Source: Anodontia alba
Lineage: Eukaryota > Mollusca > Bivalvia > Lucinida > Lucinidae
DNA: 64,000 nt
Assembly: GCA_964016985.1 (NCBI GenBank)
Contig: OZ024828.1
Span: 25,421,543 to 25,485,542 of the forward strand
Reading direction: 5' to 3'
Below, one piece after another: positions 11,204 through 23,522 of the stretch. A program made the translations under genes and the position numbers. Position 1 is the first letter of the stretch, and every line of letters begins with the position of its first letter. The notes beneath the pieces are model-generated. The model ran no database searches. It saw only the letters and a list, made by a program, of their open reading frames with translations, and was not told the DNA's origin.

Positions 11204-11481
11204 CATCATGAAAACGCGCCAATATAATTTGACCCCCTTAAACCCCACTTTTATATAGTAAAACTGGGGTTTACAGGGGTATACGTTATATTTCTTATTT
11301 CTGCACAAAACATAGATTGTGGGTACTCGTTAGAACCGCCTCGATGAGGCGGTTCTAACGAGTACCCACAATCTATGTTTTGAGCAGAAATAAGGAAAAT
11401 ATCAGAATTTTTTATCTGAAAATTTTCATTTTTTTGGTAGTAAAATTTTCTATAAATTTGAATAGGCTTGTTTTTGTAATG
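11204..11481 (+). mobile_element. Foldback MITE family A, copy 5
   Basis: Full-length, with a central palindrome GAACCGCCTC/GAGGCGGTTC and AT-bearing flanks on both sides. The ends are diverged (CATGAAAACGCGCC, TTTTTGTAATG). Confidence 0.85.
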
Positions 11482-11831
11482 ATAAGAAAATGATGCTGTT
11501 AAAATATATTTTGGTCATGCTCTGCGGAAAGGCGACAATGAAAATTGTTGAAGGATTTTTATACTTGAACTGTTCCTTATTTGATAGATAATCAGATAAA
11601 ATATGTTTGATTTTTTTTCTCCTTTTGCATTCTCGAGGCACATGGAACATTTGTGATTGAAATAAAAAAAAATGTCCTCTTGCATGGAAATGTATCTAAA
11701 ACGTTGTGACGAAATGATAGACCTTACAGTATTTTGTGAATACGGCTCTAAACCTTCGTTACCGACGTGTAACGATTTATATACTTTCGCTGAGTACAGT
11801 ACACCAACGGGGAAGCAGAAATGCGAAAAAT

Positions 11832-11921
11832 AATATACATGTATACCCTTGTAAGCCCAAGTTTTACTTTATAAAAGTTGGTTTTAAGGGGTCAAGATTA
11901 TATAGATATGTTTTTGTGATG
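11832..11921 (-). mobile_element. Family A MITE fragment (C-rich arm only)
   Basis: Only the last third is present: GTATACCCTTGTAAGCCC, a short hairpin, and the end GTTTTTGTGATG. Confidence 0.7.
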
Positions 11922-12080
11922 CAACTTACATGGTTAAACTGCTCACGATTCGGGATTAAAAACAGGTTTCGTAAATTTACTGTTTACGTGCCTAAGTCAT
12001 CTTTATCCATGCACATGCCATTACTAATTTGTTTAGTATATGAATATCTACGTTACCAGGTACCGTAATTTAACTTATGC

Positions 12081-12354
12081 CATTACGAAAACACGCCTAT
12101 ATTGAAAATTTTACAACCAAAACAGGAAAATTTTCAGATAAAAAATTCTGATATTTTCATCTTTCTGCTCAAATTTTAGATCATGGATACACGTTAGAAC
12201 TGTCTCGGCGAGGCGGTTCTAACAAGTACCTACAATATATATTTTTAGCAAAATAAGAAAAATAATGTATACCCCTGTAAACCTCAGTTTTACTCTATAA
12301 AAGTGGGGTTTAAGGGGGTCAAAATCATATAGGCATATGGGCGTGTTTTCGTGA
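12081..12354 (-). mobile_element. Foldback MITE family A, copy 6
   Basis: Full-length and somewhat diverged (GAACTGTCTC opposite GAGGCGGTTC). A short duplication sits at the right end (GGCATATGGGCGTG). Confidence 0.85.
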
Positions 12355-13353
12355 AAAGGTGGAAAAACTATTGACAATTTGAGGAGAGCCAAACCTGGAG
12401 CATTGTCGAGAAAAGTTAAGTATTTGTCACGAAAGTGTTTTCTTTCTTTTTTCTTCTTTTTTTTTAAAAAAAAAGCAATCCAGCGACAGACAAAACCATG
12501 CCTGTTTCACCTTTGTTTATTTATGACGCTATGGATCCATTCATTTGCATAAAACAGTAATCTATCTGGCTATGCAAGAATAACTTGAATTTCCCTTTTC
12601 AACATGGGACCATGTTGTATAGTAGTTACATGCGATCTTGAAAACCTTAATCGGCGCAGTGACGAAAGTTTAAAATCTGAGGATTTATTCATGATTTTTT
12701 TTTTATTTTTTTTTTTTTAATAATTACCTTATAAGAGAATCGTGGTTATTTGTTTGTCTGCCTCCTTGGTTAAGACATATCGAACATATGTGACTAGAAT
12801 TGTATTACCATTAATTGCTAGTTTAGAATGCGGAACAGCAATTGGATCTACTTATTGAAAAAGAGTGTATGTAAATAGTTAATACATCTTTTTTTTCATT
12901 GATACATTCTTCATGTAGTCTCACACTCACGTAAGTTAATGATAAAAAGCTGAAATCTATAACAATATCGATTTACACCCTTGTAAAAATTGTACGTCTG
13001 TCAAATTTTATACTTAACTTCAGTCTTTTCTGTGGGGTGCCGCTTCAAGTACAAATTGAAGGATCAATAATTATTGGCGGGACTCGCGAAAAGTGCCTTT
13101 ATGCCTAAAGCGATTAACACATGCCCAGATTAGTAAAATCAACCCCTTAATTTGATCAAGACCATCTCCGTTCGTCTACAAACTATATTCTTTTAACTAG
13201 TATATATATAAACCATACAAATAATAGTTTACAAATGATACTGTAAATGCATTAGAAACAACTTATTAAATTTAGTGGTTACGAACTGACTCTGAATTTG
13301 GTTACGAGTGGACTTGTATGGATTACGTTGACTTTACAGCGAGTTGATCGGCC
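12355..13353. other. No gene seen; poly-A/T tracts
   Basis: AT-rich DNA with T/A tracts at about 12450-12475 and 12695-12720. No recognisable frame or recurring repeat. Confidence 0.5.
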
Positions 13354-13637
13354 CATTACGAAAACACGCCTATTCAAAAATATAGAACGTTTCATCTCCA
13401 AAAACTGAAAATTTTAAGATAAAAAAATAAACTCTGATATTTTTCGTATTTCTGTTCAAAACATAGATTGTTGGTACTCGTTAGATCCGTCTCGGCGAGG
13501 CGGTTCTAACGAGTACCCACAATCTATGCTTTTGAGTGGAAATAAGGAAAAATAATGTATACCCCTGTAAACCCTAGTTTTACTATATAAAAGTGGGGTT
13601 TAAGGGGATCAATATTATAAAGGCATGTTTTCATGAT
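13354..13637 (-). mobile_element. Foldback MITE family A, copy 7
   Basis: Full-length with both ends. It is followed by a short GTT microsatellite (about 13645-13660). Confidence 0.85.
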
Positions 13638-13938
13638 GGGCGGGTTGTTGTTGTTGTTGTAAGGTGTCCAGCCTTTACAGGCTCAGCAGTTTTCTCAAGC
13701 TGACATATTCTTTGGGCAAAAACCACTTACCAGTATTTATAAAATGTCAGCGCATAATTTCACTGTAACCATATAGATTCTATCCAGAAGTCTAAAATTC
13801 CAATAATGGTCAGTTTCTTCTTAAGTTCGTCACTGAATTTTCAAAATCTGTAACCTCCAACACAACCGTGGTCAATATCAATGTCAATCCATAGCCTTTC
13901 CACCTCAATTCAAACTGTAACTTTGTACATATAAACAG

Positions 13939-14213
13939 CACGAAAACATACCTATATAATTTTGACCTCCTTAAACCCCACTTTTATACAGTAAAACTGG
14001 GGTTTACTGGGGTATACATTATTTTTCTTATTTCTGCTTAAAAACATATAATGTGGTACTTGTTAGAACCGCCTCGTCGAGGCGGTTCTAACGGGTACCC
14101 ACAATCTATGGTTTGAGAAGAAATATGAAAAATATCATAATTTTTTATCTGTAAATTTTCAGTTTTTGGAGGTGAAATTTTCAATTTATTTGAATAGGCG
14201 TGTTTTCGTAATG
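13939..14213 (+). mobile_element. Foldback MITE family A, copy 8
   Basis: Full-length. The central stem is intact (GAACCGCCTCGTCGAGGCGG). Confidence 0.85.
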
Positions 14214-14658
14214 CATAGCCTAGTTTTGAATAGAATCTGTGTGTCTTTACATTAATAAGTCTTATATGCCAAGTCTCACACAGGAACAGTCACTTCCACA
14301 TATGTAGACCCATTAGTTCATAACGCTTCTGATGCAGTGAATAACACAAGTTTCTCGACACCATGTCACTGTCAATACACAATTGACCCCTAGGTCCATC
14401 ATTGGAACAATCCAATAGAAGTTCAACAAATTGCTTACTAACACTGAGTTAGCTATCAACCAGCCCGATGGGATTAATCTAGTACGATTTAAGATTACTT
14501 TAAAATCTTTCATAAAACTATCCTTAATACATCCCAGCCTCGGGCACTCTGCAATAAAATGTGTACGTGTTTCAGCCCCTGCACTACACAGAAGATAATA
14601 GGCGCTGACAGCATATTGGCTGAACTTTGCACGCTATTCATGTAGGATATATGTCATT

Positions 14659-14736
14659 CTTGTCTAACCGCCCCGTCGGTGCTCGGTTGGTATTGCTCGC
14701 GCCAACGTAAATTCGGTTGGTTTGAGCTTCAAGATG
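14659..14736 (+). repeat. Left copy of an inverted 5'UTR-like module
   Basis: About 75 bp ending in a TTTGAGCTTCAAGATGGC context. It is repeated in inverted orientation at 18269-18347 with roughly 85-90% identity by eye. The two copies end at an ATG in the same position. Confidence 0.8.
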
Positions 14737-14775
14737 GCGCCGGAAGGAGTTTTGGAATTTACCTGTCTTGAAAAA
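14734..14775 (+). CDS. Candidate short first coding exon (14 codons, then a splice donor)
   Basis: ATGGCG in a good initiation context (CAAGATGG) opens 14 codons, MAPEGVLEFTCLEK, followed at once by a consensus donor GTAAGC. The exon ends in phase 0. The CRIB exon of the PAK gene at 32448 begins in phase 0 on the same strand, so this could be its first coding exon across a 17.7-kb intron. That link is inference; nothing else ties the two. The alternative is that it belongs to a repeat, since an inverted module of the same design lies at 18.3 kb. Confidence 0.3.
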
Positions 14776-15103
14776 GTAAGCATTTACTGTAATATTCTTT
14801 TTTGACAAGAGAACCAGTTTTACTGCTGTTGCCTGAATAAATATTCTTGATAACCATCACGTTTTATCATCACAAGATTTGCCAGAAAGCGAAATATCAA
14901 TGGTCAAATTTGTCCTCACGGAAAACAAAATATTTCGAATCGAGAGATTTTCTAGAAAAATGCTACTGATATCTATTAAGTTTTGAGTCTGCATTTAGTT
15001 TCTACGACGAATATTGCGCAACATAATCATTGTTTGTATAGACGATAGCACCTTCTTCTAATTTTCGGTGCATGAAACACGTTTTTGACATTTATTGTTT
15101 TTG

Positions 15104-15138
15104 TCCCGGGTTGGTATCTAGCGGCTCCCGGGTTGGTT
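15104..15138 (+). repeat. Two CCCGGGTTGGT motifs
   Basis: Two copies of CCCGGGTTGGT are spaced by 22 bp. Related GCGGGTTGGT motifs occur in inverted orientation at 17809-17893. Both sets lie about 370-450 bp inside the 14.7/18.3-kb inverted modules, so they look like subterminal repeats. Confidence 0.6.
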
Positions 15139-16194
15139 TTGATAGGAAAACGAATTGGAATGAGCCACAAATGATAGAGAGCACGGGTTTGTCAGTCCAG
15201 TTATTTGACAGCATGGCCTTTACGAGGCAGGCTAGTGAAAGAAATACCATTATACATGCACTTCTTTGGGCAGGCAGTACTTCTGCATGTTACAGTCAAA
15301 CAGTTTTTTTGGAAAGTGTTTTCTTTTGCAACAGCATTTGTGACATGTAGACGAACCTGTAAATAAATACGTATTCCAATGGATTGCTTAGGGGCCGATC
15401 ATTTGATTCTTATTGATGGGAGTTGGAGCGGCGATAAGACGTTTTCAGGCGAGGATCTGTTCTTCCGCGGCTTAAGACAGTCCTTTTATTTATGTCTCTA
15501 CAAAGTGTGTAATAACATTAACCCTGGTTCTGGTTATTTTGTCTGAAAAAAAAAGGATTTTTTTTTCTTCAAATACCCTTCCGGCCCCGCCCCTTCCATT
15601 CAAAATGAAATGGTTGCTCCCTTACCTATGACAAATGTTTCGTTCGTCACATTATACTTGTCAACTTTAGATGCATCGAAACCCATAGGTTCCTGCTGTG
15701 GTTCACTGTTTCTGTCATTGTATGTCTTTGCATGTATGTCCTGGTGATTTTTTTTATTTTCGACAGCCATTTGGCCACTTTTTTTTTTTTTTTTTTTTTT
15801 GAAAGAAACTGTCTTTTTGACTTTCTGTCTGTAGTGTTTTGATAGTGGTGAGTTGCTTTACGTACGTCCTTCTTTTCTTTTGGTGTCTTGGACGGAAGAT
15901 GCTAGGTAAATGTATCGATTCCTGATCATTGCCTTCCTTTCTATATAGATTGTATTGGGCCGAAACTTATTAAAATGGCTCCTAGAATTTAATACCAAGT
16001 TTATCAAAGTCTGTCTTCTGGCATTTTTTCATAGTCTTGGAAAAAAGCCAAAAACAATCCAATATTTAAAACAGGAGCTCAAGATGACGTAAATAACTAA
16101 AGGCCTATTTCTGTACTATAAACTTTGTCAAAAATAATTAATGTGTTTGCAAGAAACTTGTGACTTACCTAGATAACTAGAAGCCTCTTCAAAA

Positions 16195-16660
16195 ACATCA
16201 CAGCGGATTTAGAATTGGTCAGTCAATAGAATCGGCCCTTACACTGATAGTTGATATTTGGCTGAGAGTGGTCAATAATGGGAAATTAGTGAAGTGTATC
16301 TTGATAGATTTTCGTAAGGCCTTTGACCTGGTAGATCATAACTTACTCCTTCAAACGCTACGACATTACAAAGTGAATTGAGTTTATCTTGGTTGTATTC
16401 GTGTCTGTGTAACAGGTCCCAGCAAGTACATATAAATGAGAACTTACCTGAATGTGATAGGGTAAGGTATAACGTTCCTCAAGGATCTATATTTTGTCCC
16501 CTTCTATTTTTTTTATTTTATAAATGATTTATAAAAGAGGTAATTACCTCTGTTGATTTATATGCAGACGACACTACATTATACGATACCCAGGACAACA
16601 GGGTCAAATTGAAAATAATCTTCAACATGTTTTAATGTACAACTAAATTTTTATCTTAAG
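16195..16660 (+). pseudogene. Decayed reverse transcriptase of a jockey/CR1-type LINE
   Basis: Reading across frames gives SGFRIGQSIESALTLIVD, ILIDFRKAFDLVDHNLLL, NVPQGSIFCPLLFFLF and DLYADDTTLYD, in the normal order of reverse transcriptase blocks. Stops and frameshifts occur after DFRKAF (TGA at about 16380) and between PQGS and YADD. Endonuclease and tail were not seen. This is an old, dead copy, clearly more decayed than the one at 2.9-5.4 kb. Confidence 0.85.
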
Positions 16661-16929
16661 AATGGTATGCTTCTTAATACCGATAAACAAAATTAATGCT
16701 AATAATTAATCGTCAGAGAAGAAACACTATAACCAAAAATAATTTACTTTTAATTTTAGCTTTAATTTACACTTATTTTACTCCCGACTACTCTCGGGCT
16801 ATCAAATCAATGGTATTAACTATAAACACGCATACATTTTCAACTAAATGTACAGATGAATTATTATATTTCATAACACTCATCGATTTTGTTGAATTCT
16901 GAGGGTTTAGATTAAAGTCTACGCCTATT

Positions 16930-17209
16930 CATTGCGAAATTACGCCTATTCAAATATACAGAAAATTTCACCTACAAAAATTGAAAATTTTCAGATAATA
17001 AAACTCTGATATGTTTTTCATATTTCTGCTCAAAACATAGATTGTAGGTAGTCGTTAGAACCGCTTCAGCGATGCGGTTCTAACGAGTACCCACAATCTA
17101 TGTTTTTGAGCAGAAATAAGAAAAATAATGTATACCCTATAAACCCCAGTTTTACTATATAAAATGGGGCTTAAGGGAGTGAACATTATGTAGGCACGTT
17201 TTCGTGATG
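16930..17209 (-). mobile_element. Foldback MITE family A, copy 9
   Basis: Full-length. The ends are CATTGCGAAATTACGCC and TTTTCGTGATG, and the palindrome includes GAACCGCTTCAGCGATGCGG. Confidence 0.85.
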
Positions 17210-17808
17210 ACTCCAAAGGCAGTATCGAGAAAAGTTACTCCCGGGTCAGTTTTTCTTGACGTGGCCTATTGTTTGGCAGTGGTGTTCAAAAAGTGTAAAT
17301 CAATACCAACTGAAACTTTATACAGTTGTAATAGACTTAATTACCAGCACAAATGCCAAATATTATCAAAATATGTAATCATTTGATATGTTTATGTCCG
17401 CTAGGAAATTTTAAGAAATTATTTACTCCCGGCTTCTGGCGTTTACTCCCGGTTTTTATTCCCTTCCTACTTTCATAACCTTTCGTTGATTCAAACAACA
17501 TTTTTTTACATTTTCATAACTTTTCTTTTAATAAGACTCTTACTTAGATCGAAAATTCTTTCTCACATACTGAAAATAGCCCTGAGAAGTCAAAATGAAA
17601 CTGCCGCAGTGCTCGGACCTAATAATATATATTGGGTCCAAGCGCAGTGTGATTCGTCATATGACAACACTATATCAGCGGGGTTTAGATGCGTAACTGT
17701 AATAACAAAAGTTTTAGGCATGTGACTTAAGTCAGTTTTCATCCGAAGCCACATATTTTCGTCCGTATATTCTAATCTATCATTTATTTATAAAACTATC
17801 GCATAAAA

Positions 17809-17893
17809 CCAACCCGCATTCTCGGCAAACCAACCCGCACTCTCTGCTCAACCAAACCGTGGCCTACTCATGGAGACTGCCTTACCAACCCGT
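17809..17893 (-). repeat. Four GGGTTGGT-type motifs on the minus strand
   Basis: On the minus strand, CACGGGTTGGTA, CACGGTTTGGTT, TGCGGGTTGGTTTG and TGCGGGTTGGTTTT follow at roughly 20-25 bp spacing. This is the mirror of the motifs at 15104-15138. Confidence 0.65.
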
Positions 17894-18236
17894 GACCTAC
17901 TCGTTCCGTTTCGTGCTTGATTTCTTCTACATTGTCAAATTCTGAAATATGTAGATGCGTTTTCGATTTGGAGAATTGTCTGTAAAGGCAAAAATGACTG
18001 AAAATGAAATCTGGTAAACTTTATTTTGTTCAGAATTCTATTTTAGAAAGCTCAGTCCGATTCAATTTATTTCTGTCTTGACGAGCACACAAACAATAAA
18101 GCCATGCGAGTTACACAATGATCAGTTTAATTACGTCTAGAAGATGCGTTGTGAGTTCAAACCCATTGCTGTCACAGCAGCGCCATTCATGCTCCTTCAA
18201 AGATGACAGTAAAAGTATAAATTATTGCAGATTTAC

Positions 18237-18271
18237 CTGTTCGGGTAGGACCTGGGCCGTTCTTCAGCCAT
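18237..18271 (-). CDS. Candidate short first coding exon (minus strand, then a donor)
   Basis: On the minus strand ATGGCT opens MAEERPRSYPN plus two bases, followed by a donor GTAAAT; the exon ends in phase 2. It uses the same upstream module as 14734-14775 but a different peptide. No downstream minus-strand exon was identified. The phase does not fit the open frame at 1-448 with the acceptor I examined. Confidence 0.25.
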
Positions 18272-18347
18272 CTTGAAGCTCAAACCAACCGAATTTACGT
18301 CGGGGCGAGCAATATCAACTGGAGCACCGACGAGGCGGTTAGACAAG
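18269..18347 (-). repeat. Right copy of the inverted 5'UTR-like module
   Basis: Inverted counterpart of 14659-14736, starting CTTGTCTAACCGCC on the minus strand and reaching the ATG at 18271. Confidence 0.8.
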
Positions 18348-18349
18348 AG

Positions 18350-19170
18350 TGCATGTACCCGTAAGGAGTCATAATCTAGGATAGGTTCTTTTGACTGTTC
18401 TTACATCATGTGGAATAGACTGCCAGACCTGGTGTATCTCCCATAGGGTAGGGAGGAGGGGTGAGGGGGGGGGGAGGGGGGGGGGCTAATCTGAATTTTG
18501 TAATTTTGTCTGCTACATTGGCTTGGCCCCAGCATCTAGTATATACGGTATATCACCATACCAAAAACAAACAACAACAAACAAACAAACAAAAAAAAAA
18601 AAAAAACAAAAAAAAAAACGGTAGGCCCTATATCAGCCATACCCAAAATAATATCTGCAGATACTAGCATACCCGCCAAAATATTCCCATTGCTTTCTTT
18701 TTATAAAAGTGTGGTTTTCATTTACTTTTCGTGTATAATGATTGTATTAGTAATAAGTGCTTTAAGCAGTTTCCAACAGTACCTCCGTTTTTTACTTTAA
18801 AGCAGTTTCCAACAGTACCTCCGTTTTTTACTTTAATGGCACTGAACTGATGCACAGCAGAAATAGAGCTGTTAAAACTAAATAAAAACAACTATCAGTT
18901 CAACAGAAGGTTCTAACCGCGCTTCTTACAATACCCCACAAAATACCGAGAATATTGATAGACCCCCAAAAATAGTCAGTTTTTATAGTGACTCAAAAAA
19001 ATACCTGCAGATGGCCAATACCCCCCAAAAGAGCCACCTTTTTCCCCAAACCAAAAAATAGTAAAGTTCAAAATTCCAACCCCCCCCCCCCCACCAACCC
19101 TACTCCAAAAAAATCCTGGCCTATGTAGCGGGCAAAATTCAGAGTTCCACCCCTCATCCCCCCCCCCCCG

Positions 19171-19209
<39 letters not shown>

Positions 19210-19992
19210 TCCAACCCCAAACCAACCCCTGGGGTGTATCTGCCCGACTTTAAGGAACTGAAAATTCAGATACTTCAGTGAAGATTTTGGGTCTTGGTAG
19301 CAACTTGATTCAATGTATGAGTCAATATGTTTCTTTAGCTTGGTTTTCCAACTTTCGAGGGAGTCAATTTGAGCTTGTCAGCAGGAGGTTATAGTTGGGC
19401 ATTTTTTTAAGTTAATGCTTGTTTCAATCTGACGGTCACCTCCCTTGTCAAATTTTATACAATACTTCCGGTTTTGGTTTTACAGGTGAAAAAAGAAGTA
19501 GGGGAAATTATTTTATTCCCGAAATTCTATTATCTAAGATCCAATCATGGCAACTCAAGACTGTAGATATTAAAGAGGGTGTATTTCTTTTAATTTCGCA
19601 TTAAAGAAAAGCGTCTAATATTCATGTAGACTGTTTTGTAAGATGGTTTATCACACGGTAGAAGTTTTTGAAAAGTTTAGGTTTTCAGATCTGTATCTGG
19701 GATCCCACCCAGCAGTTGAGCGCATCAAGCGAATTTTCGATACATATACTACATGGTTGAGTAGACCAACTTCCTACTTTAAACTCTGCCACTTAAAGCA
19801 GGATATGACGTGCACAACAGAAATTTCCTGCCTAATGGCCGTATAACAAGGAAGTTAATGTAGAGGCAAATTATTTGTCAGTTTTAACCATATATATTCA
19901 AACATTTGTGGATGCTGTTTTAAGAAGCCATGAGTGCCCTTAATGGAGTTTGTATTTATTTTTATTTGAATAATTTGTATTGCATATAAAGG
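18350..19992. other. Low-complexity tract; no gene
   Basis: Contains poly-G (about 18456-18485), A-rich tracts (18590-18620), a 40-bp tandem duplication (about 18755-18835, AAGCAGTTTCCAACAGTACC twice), poly-C (19080-19092, 19161-19169) and a (CA)n microsatellite at 19171-19208. Frames over this stretch are low-complexity artefacts. Confidence 0.7.
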
Positions 19993-19993
19993 G

Positions 19994-20250
19994 GGTGGTT
20001 GGGTGAGGCAAAGGTGTCATGTATCTTATGTCACCGAGGCATCCAAACTGAGATTGGCTTACAGCTGGGCAAGGCCTACTATCCTTGTAGCTGGTAAGGG
20101 TAGAGGGTGGAATGTTTTCATTTCTTGTTTCATTCATTTTCTTCCCTGTTCCTCTCTTTCATCTCCTCTTCTATCTCTCTTAGAACTCCCTTTCTCTGCG
20201 AGATGACTCAAAATGACCCACAAGGGTTGATGTGTCGTTTAACCCAAAGA
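19994..20250 (+). mobile_element. SINE-like interspersed repeat, family 2, copy 1
   Basis: About 255 bp, closely matching 61650-61921. It starts GGTGGTTGGGTGAGGCAAAG and contains the stretch GGCTTACAGCTGGGCAAGGC, a CTCTTTCATCTCC-rich middle, and ends in a GACCCACAAGGGTTGATGTG segment. No recognisable tRNA boxes were found, so the class is uncertain. Confidence 0.65.
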
Positions 20251-23200
20251 CAATCAGTTGCATAGTTGCATCATTTTGAACCTTTTCCTAATATTACATT
20301 TTTTACTTTTCAGTCTTTCTTTTATCTGTCTGCTTTAATGTCATAGTGACAGTCAGTCATGTTGGGAAAGTAAACTCACCTGATCAGACGTAATCACCAG
20401 ATCGGGCCCAAATTTTACCCGTTTTTAGCCTAGTTATAATAATTTCTTTTAGTGTAGTTGTCATATTTTGCAAAAGGTAGTCTGTCTAACCATGCAGCAT
20501 TAAAGAAAACATTACAGTACAGTAATAAGACACATTACAATAATATTTGAAATTAATGGTCATAGGAAGCTTTAGCTCGAAAAATACCATGAAAAGTAGA
20601 CAGGATCGGACCTGGAGCATCCAGGTCGGGTTGCTATTGTTTAGCATGTTCATTGTAATTCTGAGAGAGACACATGTATCCAGGAGATATTACAGTAATA
20701 ATAGAACTATAATGAATTTAGAAAAAAAAACTCCTTTTCTGAAGACAGATTCGGACAAGAAGTTTACATGCTTATAAGCACTCCTGTCAGTCTTGTAAAT
20801 GTAATGATTTAAAAGAGTGTGAAAACAAAGTGCAAAGTAAAAGCAGTTGATTGTTATAATTTTCCCAAACACACATAATAAAACAACAAATTTCACAGAA
20901 ACACATGAGCTGGGGCACAGCAATTTCTACATTGTATAATTTACATGTGGATCCAGTGAAGACTCAAATTAGCCTTTGCATCAGTGCAGTCTGATCATGC
21001 TGGCCCTTCTGTATGTGTGTTCTATGTATAGTTATGCCTAATGACACATCTTCTTGCAGCCATTGAATAAAAGTAAAAAATGATTGCCTTTGGAGGTAAA
21101 GAACACACAAAATCACGAAAATCAGAGACTCAGTTTGATTGAGTCTTTTCATATGCAACACTGTAGTTTGCAATGCTGAATATGCCCCCTAGCAACGGCT
21201 TATGAAGGTATTCGACTTTAAGAATAACCAGGATGGGCTCAATGATCCCAAATGAAGTAAAATATAACCTGCACTATGATGATGTACGGGGAGACTTTTT
21301 ACGGTCGCAACACAGCATAGCACCAGCTACAGTAGAGTAAAATAAAAAAGACTGATAACAGCAATTTATTTGTTAGACAGACTATCCATTGCAAAATAAA
21401 ACATTAACGCTCAAAGAAGTTATTATATTCAAGTTATAAACGGTTAATTGTCGGGTCTGGTCCGGTTGTTAAGTCCGATCTGGTGAATTTACGCACCAAG
21501 TCATGTTTGATCAATCTCTTTAGCAATACCATTTTTTACTGCTATACATTTTTTAAAACATTGCAAACAAGCAGCTGATATATTGCAATGCTCCTGGTGA
21601 ATAAACCATGACAGAATATGTTAAAGCATTCCAAAGTCTGTAGGACACTAGTCAGACATGTACAACTGTAAATGCAGTGAATCTTATTTTCATTGATAGG
21701 ATAAGTTTTAAATTTTATGACTTTGTATTAGATTCTTAGTTTTGTGGTGTTTTTGTACGATGTATTAGGTTTGTTTTGAAGTTGACTTTTATGGTATGAA
21801 TCAATAACATTGGTAGTGTAAGCTAAATGGTGTGTCTGCCTTGAAAACCATTTCCTCTTTGACCATGTACTCTGTTGTTGGGGAATTGGCCTCTGGGCTT
21901 TTCAAGATCGTCCTCCGAGTATATTTGTTTCTTAATTAAAGCCAGTATTGGTATCTTCACATGTATTCCTGTATTTTTCACGGGTATTCCGATATTTCGG
22001 TAGTATTCCGGTATTTGGGTAAGTTGTGTGACCGCTATACCAGAATACCTAAGTTGATCTGATCATTTTTGCAAAGCGTGACCCACATGCGATAGTAAGA
22101 AAGCGCTACACGCGAAATTGTAAATTAGCATGTGCATCCGCGCATTCTGATCTGGGTCGTTCCTGCTTGTCCGTACAATGTGTCCTTTGATAATATCTGC
22201 CACTAATATTTAAGTTTAGCATGCTAAAGGTTTCAATAAGCATGCCGAAAACGTTTTCGGCGTGGGGATTAACGCCTCCAGCAAAATATTTCCTGTCTCT
22301 GTCTGACCCTGTGATTATCATGATGCTCAGTGCATCCTATTTGAACAGGTAATGGTCCCAACAGAGATGATAGGTCCCGACAAGCCAAAATGAACCTAAT
22401 CATTTGTTACCAATGTGATCTGTCTGTGCACTTGCTGGAGACAGCGATTCATGTATTACAGTGTTTTATACCAATGACCTAATCAGTGATTTGAGGGGAC
22501 ACCATCCTGCACTAGACTGTGTCTCACACTCTGATCTGACTTACACAAATGCACAAAGAGACATTTTCGCCTGAACAGGGATCTAATTGATGACAGATAA
22601 TTCTTGCAATGAGTTCCGTTACCGAATTTTAAACAAATACATTTATTCTAAAGAAAGGAATATTGCTAAAAACAATAATGGCAGTTCACAGGTTTGGCAT
22701 ACGTAGTTCAGTTTGGTGTAGAGCTAAAATCTTTGATCTTGATCAGGCAGCATTCAGACCTGGTTGTCCGCACTGTTCATTTATGTATGAGTCCTTTCCA
22801 ATAGAAATGACCTTATGACATTTGAGACCAGCATAGACAAGATCAACATGCACATCCCCGCAGTCTATGTATCGGGGTGGTCTGATCTGGGTCTACGCAT
22901 ATTGCCAGCAGAAGGCAGTGTGAATTATTATCTGCGCTTCAAAACGGCGGAGATTCTAATCAGTCTGCGCTTTTCACATTTAAACTCCGTACACTTCACC
23001 TTTGAGGAAAGGGACTTTTATGTTTCTGTAGTGGCTCAAGCAAGAACAAACATGCGGCAACCTTCTGAAGTATTTTCTGGTCAGTGCGGTATAGTGAAGA
23101 GGGTTGTTACGTAAGAAGACAGTGGACTAAGCCAGCCTGTTTTAAGAAAGTGGCACATTCCGGAGTGCCGAACAAACGTATCTGGCGATTAATTAGTGTA

Positions 23201-23420
23201 CCGGATAATTAATTTTGTTATGAGAAACATTATTCGACATAGAATTAATCAGATGGAATTGAAAACAAACATCAGTGTGGTAATTATTTATTTGTTCATA
23301 CAATTTCACATTCAGTTTACCAATCACACATAGCAAATTAGAAAAGCATTTCATCGTGTTGGTCCTTTTTTGTCGTTTCGGGCGTCCAATAGCCAGGTCA
23401 ATTTTGGCTGTAAATGAATC
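20251..23420. other. No gene seen; scattered remnants of a palindromic repeat
   Basis: Pieces with GTCTGATCTGGGTCTACGC (about 22878) and GCAGTCTGATCATGCTGG (about 20985) resemble half copies of the GATCCAGATCAG palindromes found elsewhere. The 99-codon frame at 22815-23114 reads across such a remnant and is probably not a gene. Confidence 0.5.
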
Positions 23421-23427
23421 TGTCCTA

Positions 23428-23522
23428 AAATTTCGAACAGTAAATTTTTTCGCAAATCATAATTTCTAAAATTTCAAACAGCAAGAACTGAAATTATTTA
23501 ATTTTGTTCGAAATTTTAGGAC
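23428..23522. mobile_element. Small foldback element
   Basis: About 95 bp with ends TGTCCTAAAATTTCGAACA and TGTTCGAAATTTTAGGACA, a 19-bp perfect terminal inverted repeat. A single-ended relative (TGTCCTAAAATTTTGAACAC) lies at 44768, just after a PAK exon. Confidence 0.7.

Noticed and set aside
18976..19209. Cys/Val- and Gly-rich frame
   Set aside because: It translates the (CA)n microsatellite and poly-C tracts.
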